This document shows, piece after piece, positions 44,330 to 51,990 of a DNA stretch of 64,000 nt. The notes under the pieces are model-generated. The model made no database searches, was not told where the DNA came from, and saw only the letters and a program-made list of their open reading frames with translations. How positions within the stretch are numbered: position 1 is the stretch's first letter; every line of letters starts with the position of its first letter. The position numbers were made by a program, and so were the translations under genes. The DNA lies in NCBI GenBank assembly GCA_947503925.1, contig CANNFQ010000005.1, positions 214,106 through 278,105 on the forward strand, given 5' to 3'. Origin of the DNA: an uncultured Paracoccaceae bacterium (GTDB taxonomy: Bacteria > Pseudomonadota > Alphaproteobacteria > Rhodobacterales > Rhodobacteraceae).

Positions 44330-44748
44330 TGATGTCGCGCAAGACGCTATGCCTCACGCTATGTGCCATCTCTGTCGCGACCGCCGCCGTGGCAGAGGAT
44401 GGCGTGTTGCGAGTGGAATTGAACACCGCCGAAACCACTGACAGCGCCTGCAGGCTGTCGTTTCTGATCGAAAACACACATCCCGCTGATATCACCCAAG
44501 CGATCTATGAGGCCGTTCTTTTCAATATTGATGGAGCGGTGAACCAACTGACATTGTTTGATTTTGGGGTGCTGCCCACCGGGCGCCCCCGCGTCCGCCA
44601 GTTCGAGGTGCCGGGGCTGGCCTGCACTGACCTGTCGCGGCTTCTGATCAACGGTGCCAGCACCTGCGAGGCAGATGAATTGGGCGCAGATATCTGCACC
44701 ACCACATTATTGCTCAGCAGTCGCACATCCATTGCATTGCTCGGATAA
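44329..44748 (+). CDS. small secreted protein between heme receptor and exbB
   Basis: A 139-residue protein whose ATG overlaps the receptor stop (TGATG). A signal peptide (LTLCAISVATAAVAE) and four or more later cysteines (DSACRLSF, GLACTDL, ASTCEADE, ADICTTT) point to a disulfide-bonded periplasmic protein. I know no function; the position inside the hmuR-exbBD-tonB operon suggests a helper in heme uptake. Confidence 0.7.
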   Translation: MMSRKTLCLTLCAISVATAAVAEDGVLRVELNTAETTDSACRLSFLIENTHPADITQAIYEAVLFNIDGAVNQLTLFDFGVLPTGRPRVRQFEVPGLACTDLSRLLINGASTCEADELGADICTTTLLLSSRTSIALLG

Positions 44749-44762
44749 GGAAACCCAAACCC

Positions 44763-45410
44763 ATGTTCGCCCCATTGCAAAACATCATCAACACCGGCGG
44801 CCCCGTCGTCGTCATTCTGCTGGCTGCATCGGTGCTGGCGCTGGCAGTGACATTCTACAAAATCATCCAGTTTCGCGCCGCTGGCGTGGGCAGTCACCTG
44901 ATCCTCAAACGCGCGCTGGTCTTATGGGACGGCAATGAACGCGACTTTGCACTGACCGAACTGGCGCGCAGCAACAACTATCTCGTCCCGGTCGTTCAGA
45001 TCGGGTTTTTGGCACAGAACAAAGAACCGGCCACCGTCGCCGCACGGCTCGAGGCAGAGGCCGAAACCCTGTTCACACAGCTCGAACACGGGTTTCGGTT
45101 TCTCGATAACGTGGCCCAGCTTGCCCCGCTCTTGGGGCTTTTCGGCACAGTGCTTGGCATGATCTCTGCCTTTCAGGCGCTGCAAGAGGCGGGCAATCAG
45201 GTTGACCCGTCGATCCTGGCAGGTGGGATCTGGGTCGCGCTGCTAACCACCGCTGTCGGGCTCGCCGTGGCGATGCCGACCTCCCTGATCCTGTCGTGGT
45301 TTGAACAGCGTATGGATGCCGAACGCGTCTTCGCCGGTCAGGCGATCCAAAGCATCGTGTCACCCAAAGGGGTGGATGCCAGCAATCATGTGGCCGCAAA
45401 TGCGGCGTAA
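44763..45410 (+). CDS. exbB: MotA/TolQ/ExbB proton channel protein
   Basis: A 215-residue inner-membrane protein with three membrane helices (VVVILLAASVLALAVTFY; LAPLLGLFGTVLGMISAF; WVALLTTAVGLAVAMPTSL). The last two carry the conserved pore residues (GLFGTVLGM and TTAVGLAVA). It makes the proton channel that powers TonB. Its stop lies inside the exbD start region. Confidence 0.92.
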   Translation: MFAPLQNIINTGGPVVVILLAASVLALAVTFYKIIQFRAAGVGSHLILKRALVLWDGNERDFALTELARSNNYLVPVVQIGFLAQNKEPATVAARLEAEAETLFTQLEHGFRFLDNVAQLAPLLGLFGTVLGMISAFQALQEAGNQVDPSILAGGIWVALLTTAVGLAVAMPTSLILSWFEQRMDAERVFAGQAIQSIVSPKGVDASNHVAANAA

Positions 45411-45765
45411 GGTCAGCAAAAAACGCCTTTCGATGACATCGCTGATCGATGTCATCTTTCTTTTGCTGCTGTTTTTCATGTTGTCCTCGACCTTCTCCAA
45501 ATACGCGACGGTGCCGCTACCGCTGGGCACGACAGGGGCACCACCCGAAACACCACCCGCCTTTGTGAAAGTAGGGGTCGACACCATCACGCTGAACGGG
45601 CAGGCAATCACCCTGACCAACCTTCCAGCGGCACTGGCGGCACCAGACCGGACCGCAGCGATCCTCGCCCTCGGCCCGGGCGTCAGCGCGCAACGACTGA
45701 CCGATGTGCTCACGGCCCTGCGCAACGTCGAAAACCTGTCCCTCAACGTGCTGGTGCCCGCATGA
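45388..45765 (+). CDS. exbD: ExbD biopolymer transport protein (canonical copy)
   Basis: A 125-residue protein with one membrane helix SLIDVIFLLLLFFML that keeps the essential Asp (residue 21), followed by a periplasmic domain. Two ATGs (45388, 45400) are possible; both overlap exbB. It pairs with ExbB to use the proton gradient. A second exbD-like gene follows with a 4-bp overlap. Confidence 0.88.
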   Translation: MWPQMRRKVSKKRLSMTSLIDVIFLLLLFFMLSSTFSKYATVPLPLGTTGAPPETPPAFVKVGVDTITLNGQAITLTNLPAALAAPDRTAAILALGPGVSAQRLTDVLTALRNVENLSLNVLVPA

Positions 45766-46139
45766 AACTGCGACGCAGGACATCCAGACCGGAACCGACT
45801 ATTGCCCTGATCAATGTGGTTTTCCTGATGCTGATCTTTTTCTTGATCGCAGGCACCCTGACGCAGCCATTGGACGATGATCTGGAACTGGTATCGACCC
45901 GCGATCTTGACCCTGCCTCACCGCCCGACGGGCTGATCATTCATGCAGATGGGCGGATGCAGGCCCACGGGGCAGATATCCCAACCGCCGCGGCCTATCT
46001 GGCCATGCAAACAGACGGGGCGATACGGCTGATCCCGGACAGGGATTTACCCGCCAGGACACTTCTGCAAATCGGGGCGGATCTGCGCGCGGCTGGGGCT
46101 GAAACGCTTGTGATCGCGACCGAGACGGCATTGCAATGA
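45762..46139 (+). CDS. second ExbD/TolR-like protein with Asp-to-Asn change
   Basis: A 125-residue ExbD-family protein: short basic cytoplasmic start, one membrane helix ALINVVFLMLIFFLI, then a small periplasmic domain (RDLPARTLLQIGADLRAAG). At the place of the proton-carrying Asp the codon is AAT (Asn18), where the canonical copy upstream has GAT. Overlaps of 4 bp on both sides show tight coupling with exbD and tonB. It may form a heterodimer with the first copy or be a structural partner. Confidence 0.82.
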   Translation: MKLRRRTSRPEPTIALINVVFLMLIFFLIAGTLTQPLDDDLELVSTRDLDPASPPDGLIIHADGRMQAHGADIPTAAAYLAMQTDGAIRLIPDRDLPARTLLQIGADLRAAGAETLVIATETALQ

Positions 46140-46993
46140 TGACACGGTCCCCCCCCGTGATGGGGCTTTGCCTTACAGCGGCCATTGGGGTGCATTTGGT
46201 CGGGTTTGCGCAGCTCAGAACCGATAACATCCCTCTGATCGCCGCTGCCAGCGCCCCGGCTGAGGCAAAGATGGGCGCATCTTTTGCTGATCTTGCAGCA
46301 GGTGTCCTGCAACCCGTGCAAACGGCAACGCGATCGGGCTCGATGCACCCCGGAATCACGCCGCGCTTGGCTATTCGCCCCGATATCGCGGGCACGGCTC
46401 GCGTCGTACCAACACCATCACCCGCCACATCTGCGACCGCCGACACCATTGCGCCGCGTGTTTCGACGACTGCACAACCGCCCGCCGCCGAAGCGCCTTC
46501 ACCGCAACGGCCAACAACACGCGTGCCAATAAGGCCCACGCAACAATTGCAGGCCCAGGCATTGGCAGCCCCCACCCGGTCATTGCGGCCGATCGCCCGA
46601 CCGACCCGGGGTCAAGGCAACGCCAGTCAAAACGCCGTGGCAGGCGCAAGCAGCAGCGCCAGCAGGACAGCAACCGCCACCCAATCAGGCTCCAATGCCA
46701 TCGCACAGCGCACGGCGGCGCAAAGCAACGCCGCCGCCACCGCGAATTACGCAGGTATCGTGTTACAACAAATCGCCAATGTACGGCGACGGCGGACGCC
46801 CGAAAGCGGTGTTGCCGTTGTCGCCTTCACCATCGGGGGCAATGGCAATCTGACAAGTATCAGCATCCTGCGCAGCTCCGGTAACCGGCAGGTCGACCGG
46901 TTCGCCCAACAGGTCATTCGCCGGGCGGCCCCATTCCCGCCACCACCCACAGGCGGGCGCACGCACTGGCAAGTCGAAATCGAAGACCGCTAA
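46136..46993 (+). CDS. tonB: TonB family energy transducer
   Basis: A 285-residue protein: an N-terminal membrane segment (VMGLCLTAAIGVHLVGF), a long Pro/Ala/Thr-rich periplasmic linker, and a C-terminal TonB domain (GVAVVAFTIGGNGNLTSISI, VDRFAQQVIRRAAPFPPPP). It transmits energy from ExbB/ExbD to HmuR. Last gene of the heme operon, ending 9 bp before the stop of the convergent MFS gene. Confidence 0.9.
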   Translation: MMTRSPPVMGLCLTAAIGVHLVGFAQLRTDNIPLIAAASAPAEAKMGASFADLAAGVLQPVQTATRSGSMHPGITPRLAIRPDIAGTARVVPTPSPATSATADTIAPRVSTTAQPPAAEAPSPQRPTTRVPIRPTQQLQAQALAAPTRSLRPIARPTRGQGNASQNAVAGASSSASRTATATQSGSNAIAQRTAAQSNAAATANYAGIVLQQIANVRRRRTPESGVAVVAFTIGGNGNLTSISILRSSGNRQVDRFAQQVIRRAAPFPPPPTGGRTHWQVEIEDR

Positions 46994-47002
46994 GGCGACC
47001 AC

Positions 47003-48169
47003 TCAACAGGGCGTTTCACCCACAGCTTTGGGCACCAGTCGGCGTGATATCAAGAGGGCGAGCGGCACCGCTGTGACCAACAACACCGCGACTGCGGCAA
47101 AGGCCAGGCGCAACCCAAACAACTCTGACAGAATCCCCATCAGCATCGGTGCAAAGAAAAAGCCGGAAAAACCGATCACCGCGACCCTGCTAATCGCCTC
47201 AGTGCGCAAATGCGCCGGGACCAGTTTGCCGACCAGGGCCAAGCCCATCGGACCAATCACAGACACTCCAAGCCCCAATATCCCGAAACCCAGATAGGCC
47301 GCTGCTGGCGTCGGCGCAAAAGCGGCGATTAGCGCGCCACTTGCCGAAATCAGGGACGCAGAAATGACAACCGGAACCTCGCGAAACCGGTCGGCCACGG
47401 CCTGCCCTGAGAAGCGCCCAAAGGCCATGGTCAGCCCCAGCATGGCCGGGCCAAGCGCGCCTTCTGCGGCACCACCGCCCAGTGTCCGTTCGACATGCAG
47501 CGCGGACCATGCCTCAACGGTCGCCTCCGACATGAAGGCCACCAACACCACCGCACCGCATAGCAGGATCGGCCAGAACGGGTAGCGCCGCGCGCCGCTC
47601 TCCTCCTCAGGCACCTCGGCAACCTCCATCCGGATGAACGGCACCATCCCAAACGCGCAAAGGCTGAACCCAGCAAAGACCAACACAGGCGGCACGCCTG
47701 CCTCTCGGGTCAGGCTGACCACCAAGGCCGCGACGGCATAGGCAACGGAAAACATCGCGTGATTGGCATTCATCAGCGGGCGATCATGGCGCGCTTCCAA
47801 TTCACTGACGCGGGCATTCATCACAACATCCAAAAGTCCAGATGCAAGCCCGACCAGCGCCATTGTCAGCGCAAAAAGCAACGGCGCCGTCATCACCCCG
47901 GGCAACAGCCAGGCTAGACCCAAGCAAACCGCGCCAACCTGCATGCTGCGACTGCCCAGCCAACGGTCCGCGCGCGGCGCCAGCCACATCGACGAAACCA
48001 GGCCAGTGGCGGATCCCAGCAGCAAAAGCCCGAATAAGGCATCCGATGCGCCCAATTGCGCCTTCAACACCGGCACATGGGCCGCAAAGCAACCCCAGAA
48101 CAGGCCAACCACAACAAACGCGGCAGCGGGACGGCGGGACAGGAAAAGCGCGTTTCGGATCGACATCAC
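47003..48169 (-). CDS. MFS transporter
   Basis: A 388-residue transporter with about twelve membrane helices and an RADRWLGSR loop after helix 2 typical of the major facilitator superfamily. The layout (SLSRRPAAAFVVVGLFWGC start, GLASGLLDVVMNARVSELE) resembles the YbjJ/FucP-like group often annotated as sugar or unknown-substrate transporters. Substrate not assigned. It converges with tonB. Confidence 0.8.
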   Translation of the reverse strand: MMSIRNALFLSRRPAAAFVVVGLFWGCFAAHVPVLKAQLGASDALFGLLLLGSATGLVSSMWLAPRADRWLGSRSMQVGAVCLGLAWLLPGVMTAPLLFALTMALVGLASGLLDVVMNARVSELEARHDRPLMNANHAMFSVAYAVAALVVSLTREAGVPPVLVFAGFSLCAFGMVPFIRMEVAEVPEEESGARRYPFWPILLCGAVVLVAFMSEATVEAWSALHVERTLGGGAAEGALGPAMLGLTMAFGRFSGQAVADRFREVPVVISASLISASGALIAAFAPTPAAAYLGFGILGLGVSVIGPMGLALVGKLVPAHLRTEAISRVAVIGFSGFFFAPMLMGILSELFGLRLAFAAVAVLLVTAVPLALLISRRLVPKAVGETPC

Positions 48170-48249
48170 ACATCCCTGAAGGTTTTGGATGCCTGTTGCA
48201 AGTCAGGATCGGGATGCAGGATGGACAAGGGTCAGACGGCACAGCGCCC

Positions 48250-48275
48250 AGTAAGATGGGTTTAAACCCATCTTA
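48250..48275. terminator. 26-bp perfect palindrome between chemoreceptor and MFS genes
   Basis: GTAAGATGGGTTT directly followed by its reverse complement, 8 bp beyond the stop of the methyl-accepting protein. As RNA it would give a 11-bp stem with a TTAA loop; no clear T-run follows on either strand. Terminator or operator for the MFS gene. Confidence 0.5.
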
Positions 48276-48283
48276 CATCGAGG

Positions 48284-49852
48284 TCAGGCGGCCGCGACCC
48301 CGCGTGGCAGATCGATATCCCCCTGCCCAAGCCGGAACGACAATAGCTGCGTCGACAGACGTTCAGAACCAGACGTGATCTGCTGGCTCAACAATGTCAT
48401 ATCCTCGCCCATCGCGGCGTCTTCCTTGGTCATGCGTTCGACCCGTGCCACAACATCGGACAGATTGGACATAGATGATGCTTGCGCGCTGATCGCATCA
48501 TTGATTGTTGTGACAAGCGCGTCGGCATCAGATGCCATCGCAACAATCTCTGACAATGACTGACCAGTGGCATTCACCAGCCGCGCACCTTCGGCGACAT
48601 GGACCTGGCTTTTTTCGATCAGGCCTTTGACATCACTGGCCGCATTGGCCGTGTTCTGGGCAAGAGACTGCACCTCTGCCGCCACAACGGCGAACCCTTT
48701 CCCGGCGGGCCCCGCGCGGGCGGCCTCAACTGCGGCGTTGAGCGAGAGCATATTGGTTTGAAAGGCGATGTCTTCGATTACCTGAATGATCGCAGCAATC
48801 TCATCTGAAGAGCTTTCAATGCGTGACATGGCCTCCATCGCATCTGTCACGACGTCGCCACCATGGCTGGCACCGTCGCTGGCCTCACGGGCCTTTTCAT
48901 TCGCTGATCTGGCGCTATCGACCATATCATTGAGCGCATTACGCAGCGATTGCATCGTACCGGATGCATCATCAAGCGACCCTGCCTGTTTCTGCGTGCT
49001 TTGCGCCAACCCCCTTGCCACCCCGGCCAGTTGTTCGGAACTTGCCCGGAACTGCCCTGTTGTTGATGAGGCCTCGGTTAGAACGGCTCGCAGGTTCCGA
49101 ACAACAGCATTGAAATCATGCCGCAATTGTTCGAACTCCGGTGCAAATGATTGATTGATTTCGCAGGTCAGATCCTTTTGGGACATGCGTCGCAATGCAT
49201 CGCTCAGGCTGTCGACAACAGTTTTGGTTTTTGCAAATGCGGCTGCTTCCTGTTCATGCAATTGTTCTGCCTTTGCCTGCGCCTCCTCCAGCGCGGCGGA
49301 CTGGGACCTTTGCGCTGCCATTACCGCATTACGTTGCCTGATTGACAACATCAGAACAGCAGCTTCGATCAACACGATGATGGCATGCATCGCCGTGCGT
49401 GGCAGATTCTCGGCTACCGTGAAACTGGGATAGACAAGCGATGGCAGTAAAACGGAAAACGAAAGGTGATGCGCCGCAATCAATACCGTCGCTAGCAACA
49501 GCGAACCGACGTGATATTGCGTGGCGACAACGGCCAGAATGACAAAGAAATACATATGGCTGTCGATCTGCCAACCATGTCCGGCGAAGGCAGCGGTAAA
49601 TGCGCCGGCCTGTGTGACATGGATCGCGCCCATAATATAAGGGGTCAGGTCACCGCCCATCCGGCGCCCGATAATGGCTGCCGCCAACGTCAGTGCCACG
49701 AAAACCAGGAAAGTAAATGGCGCGTTGCCGGTGAATATCGCAGCCAGCACCGGAGCTGGCGTAAAGGCCAGTGCCATCCGAAATGACAAACGCTGCATGT
49801 CATCCGCAGTGGTCTTGTCATCCTGCGGTGTCTGCTGTTGCGCATCGGTCAT
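48284..49852 (-). CDS. methyl-accepting chemotaxis protein
   Basis: A 522-residue receptor. Residues ~25-175 hold about six membrane helices in place of a periplasmic sensor, so it may sense membrane state or internal signals. The cytoplasmic signalling tip is clear (NMLSLNAAVEAARAGPAGKG, FAVVAAEVQSLAQ), preceded by coiled-coil stretches (EEAQAKAEQLHEQEAA). No CheW-type genes are nearby. Its ATG overlaps the stop of the small upstream gene. Confidence 0.88.
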   Translation of the reverse strand: MTDAQQQTPQDDKTTADDMQRLSFRMALAFTPAPVLAAIFTGNAPFTFLVFVALTLAAAIIGRRMGGDLTPYIMGAIHVTQAGAFTAAFAGHGWQIDSHMYFFVILAVVATQYHVGSLLLATVLIAAHHLSFSVLLPSLVYPSFTVAENLPRTAMHAIIVLIEAAVLMLSIRQRNAVMAAQRSQSAALEEAQAKAEQLHEQEAAAFAKTKTVVDSLSDALRRMSQKDLTCEINQSFAPEFEQLRHDFNAVVRNLRAVLTEASSTTGQFRASSEQLAGVARGLAQSTQKQAGSLDDASGTMQSLRNALNDMVDSARSANEKAREASDGASHGGDVVTDAMEAMSRIESSSDEIAAIIQVIEDIAFQTNMLSLNAAVEAARAGPAGKGFAVVAAEVQSLAQNTANAASDVKGLIEKSQVHVAEGARLVNATGQSLSEIVAMASDADALVTTINDAISAQASSMSNLSDVVARVERMTKEDAAMGEDMTLLSQQITSGSERLSTQLLSFRLGQGDIDLPRGVAAA

Positions 49853-50163
49853 GATGACACCCCGATTGCGTTGCAGATCGCGCTCAACCCAGCAAAGCTC
49901 AACACGAATAGGGCGCCGTGCGCGTCAAGCCGATCAAGAAAGACCGGGTCATCATAGATCGCGACACTTGCCAGCACAGGTTGATCGGGGCCAAACACCT
50001 GACCACCTGCCATCGCAATCACATCCGCTGCATCCGCATCGCCCCAGGGTGCCACAACAACCACCAGCGGTTCACCCAATTGCGGCGGCGCACCGGCGAT
50101 CAACGCAACCGGCGCCAGTAACAGATTGAGGCAGATAACAAAGCCCAGACAGATATAATTCAT
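49849..50163 (-). CDS. small membrane/secreted hypothetical protein
   Basis: A 104-residue protein from the ATG at 50163 (GAAGGG site upstream). An N-terminal hydrophobic segment (ICLGFVICLNLLLAPVALIAG) and a second near the C-terminus (ALFVLSFAGLSAICNAIGV) frame a conserved-looking middle (VVVVAPWGDADAADVIAM). No family recognised. Overlaps the chemoreceptor start by 4 bp, so the two are probably co-expressed. Confidence 0.65.
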   Translation of the reverse strand: MNYICLGFVICLNLLLAPVALIAGAPPQLGEPLVVVVAPWGDADAADVIAMAGGQVFGPDQPVLASVAIYDDPVFLDRLDAHGALFVLSFAGLSAICNAIGVSS

Positions 50164-50326
50164 CAACAAACCCTTCAGTGGTTTGGGCAAACATAGCGTG
50201 AAAGGATTGCACAATCGTTACGCTACACAGAACCCGCTTATCAGGCCCGGACATCCCGTCGCAGGTGCTTGTGTGGCGCGGACGACTGCATAGATGAAAT
50301 GATGATCAAAAAGGGAGGTCAGAACC

Positions 50327-51106
50327 ATGGAACATATCGTCGTCGCCAGTGACTTGTCAGATCGGTCAGAACAGGCATTGCGACGGGCAATTACGCTGGC
50401 CGCACGCATGGGCGCGCGGCTTGACGTGTGCCATGTGGTGGACAGCGCCATGCCGCTTGGCATCGCGGAGGATGTCAAACATCAGGTGCAGACGACATTG
50501 GAAAAGATACTACGTGAACATGCGCCTGACACCCAGCTCAACTATGCAATCAACGTGTTGATCGGCGATGTGGTTGACGAAATCACGCAACTCCTGCGCG
50601 AAACAAGCCCGAACCTGCTTGTGGTCGGGGTGCATCGCAAGCGGGTGTTTTTGGATCAAATCAAAGAAACAACAATGGAACGGTTGATCCGGGCCAGTCG
50701 GCAGCCGGTGCTGCTGGTCGCCGGACCAGCAGATCAGGATTACGCCAATGTGCTGGGGGCGGTGGATCTGTCCCGGGCTTGTGAGGCGGCCATGCGACAT
50801 GCCCGCCGGATCGCACCTGACGCTGCGCTTACCCTGTTTCACGCGCATGAAGTGTCGTTCATCAAGGAATCGCAGCGCGACTATGCCACTTGGAAAGCGG
50901 TCGCCGCCCTGCCCGACAACACGCCGGAACCGATCTTTGTCGAAGGCAAGCCAGAAGATGCAATCCACGACCTGATGGAACAGCAAAGCTATGACCTGCT
51001 TACGCTTGGGGCGCATACACGGTCCAATCTGGGGCGGCTGATGCTGGGCGGCCTGACCGCCCGGATGATACGCAAACCGCCCTGCGATCTACTGGTGGCA
51101 AAATAG
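50327..51106 (+). CDS. universal stress protein with tandem UspA domains
   Basis: A 259-residue protein with two UspA folds ([20 protein letters not shown] and [19 protein letters not shown]). The C-terminal G-2x-G-9x-G(S/T)-like nucleotide motif is partly kept ([18 protein letters not shown]). A GGGAGG site precedes the ATG. Role: stress survival, mechanism unknown. It stands alone on its strand. Confidence 0.88.
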   Translation: MEHIVVASDLSDRSEQALRRAITLAARMGARLDVCHVVDSAMPLGIAEDVKHQVQTTLEKILREHAPDTQLNYAINVLIGDVVDEITQLLRETSPNLLVVGVHRKRVFLDQIKETTMERLIRASRQPVLLVAGPADQDYANVLGAVDLSRACEAAMRHARRIAPDAALTLFHAHEVSFIKESQRDYATWKAVAALPDNTPEPIFVEGKPEDAIHDLMEQQSYDLLTLGAHTRSNLGRLMLGGLTARMIRKPPCDLLVAK

Positions 51107-51198
51107 AGCTTTTCAAACAAGCGAATCCGCCCTATAGCGGCGGCTTCATCGGGCTCGGACACCCTTGGAGGCGGGCCCCTACATATCGGAGAAATACT

Positions 51199-51861
51199 AT
51201 GGCTGGAAAGATCCAAGATCTGGACGCCAAGGTACGCGCGGGGACAGGCAAGGGGGCCGCCCGCCAAGCTCGCCGTGATGGCGACGTACCTGGCATTGTT
51301 TATGGCGGCGGCGTAGACCCGCAATCCATTAGCATCCCATTCAACTACCTTCTGACCAAACTGCGCAAGGGTGGGTTCATGTCCACGCTGCACAACCTCA
51401 AAATCGAGGGGCAGGAAGACGTGCGTGTGATCTGCCGCGGCGTTCAGCGCGACGTGGTAAAGGACCTGCCGACACATATCGACCTGATGCGCCTGAAGCG
51501 CACAAGCCGTGTAAAAATCTTTATCCCTGTCGAATTCCTCAACGCCGATACATGCCCCGGCGTGAAAAAAGGCGGCGTTCTGACCGTCGTACGGAACGAG
51601 GTTGAGCTTGACGTGCTGGCCGGTGACATCCCCGAGCATATCGAGGTTGATCTGGCCGGCGTCGAAATCGGTGATACGATCTCGATCAGCGACGTCACGT
51701 TGCCCGAAGGTGCGACGCCTGCGATCACCGACCGTGACTTTGTCATCGCCAATGTGGCAGCACCGCGCGCACTTCTGGCCGACGACGAAGAAGAAGAAAG
51801 CGAAGAGGTCGCAGCAGACGACGTACCAACAGCAGGCGACGAAGAAACCGCTGAAGAGTAA
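51199..51861 (+). CDS. rplY: 50S ribosomal protein L25/Ctc
   Basis: A 220-residue L25 of the long Ctc type that binds 5S rRNA. Start: [20 protein letters not shown]; core: [30 protein letters not shown]-terminal Ctc domain with LPEGATPAI and an acidic tail ([10 protein letters not shown]). GGAG lies before the ATG. Commonly followed by pth, which here is 2.9 kb away with a large PA14/RTX gene inserted between. Confidence 0.95.
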   Translation: MAGKIQDLDAKVRAGTGKGAARQARRDGDVPGIVYGGGVDPQSISIPFNYLLTKLRKGGFMSTLHNLKIEGQEDVRVICRGVQRDVVKDLPTHIDLMRLKRTSRVKIFIPVEFLNADTCPGVKKGGVLTVVRNEVELDVLAGDIPEHIEVDLAGVEIGDTISISDVTLPEGATPAITDRDFVIANVAAPRALLADDEEEESEEVAADDVPTAGDEETAEE

Positions 51862-51885
51862 GCGCAGGCGCCCAAAACAAAAACG

Positions 51886-51915
51886 CAAAAGGCACCCTCT
51901 TGGGTGCCTTTTTTT
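51886..51915 (+). terminator. rho-independent terminator of rplY
   Basis: GGCACCC-TCTT-GGGTGCC stem with an A-rich 5' side and a run of seven or more T, 25 bp beyond the rplY stop. Its A/T-rich flanks would let it serve the opposite strand as well. Confidence 0.92.
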
Positions 51916-51990
51916 CATCTGGATGCCGTCTTGTCGGGCGGTCGGTTCAGCGGTTACAGCCTCCCCCAGCCATCAGATAAACGCCCCGCA

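Noticed and set aside
51120..51150. Short CCGCC/GGCGG hairpin after the universal stress gene
   Set aside because: Only a 5-bp stem and no T-run, too weak to call a terminator.
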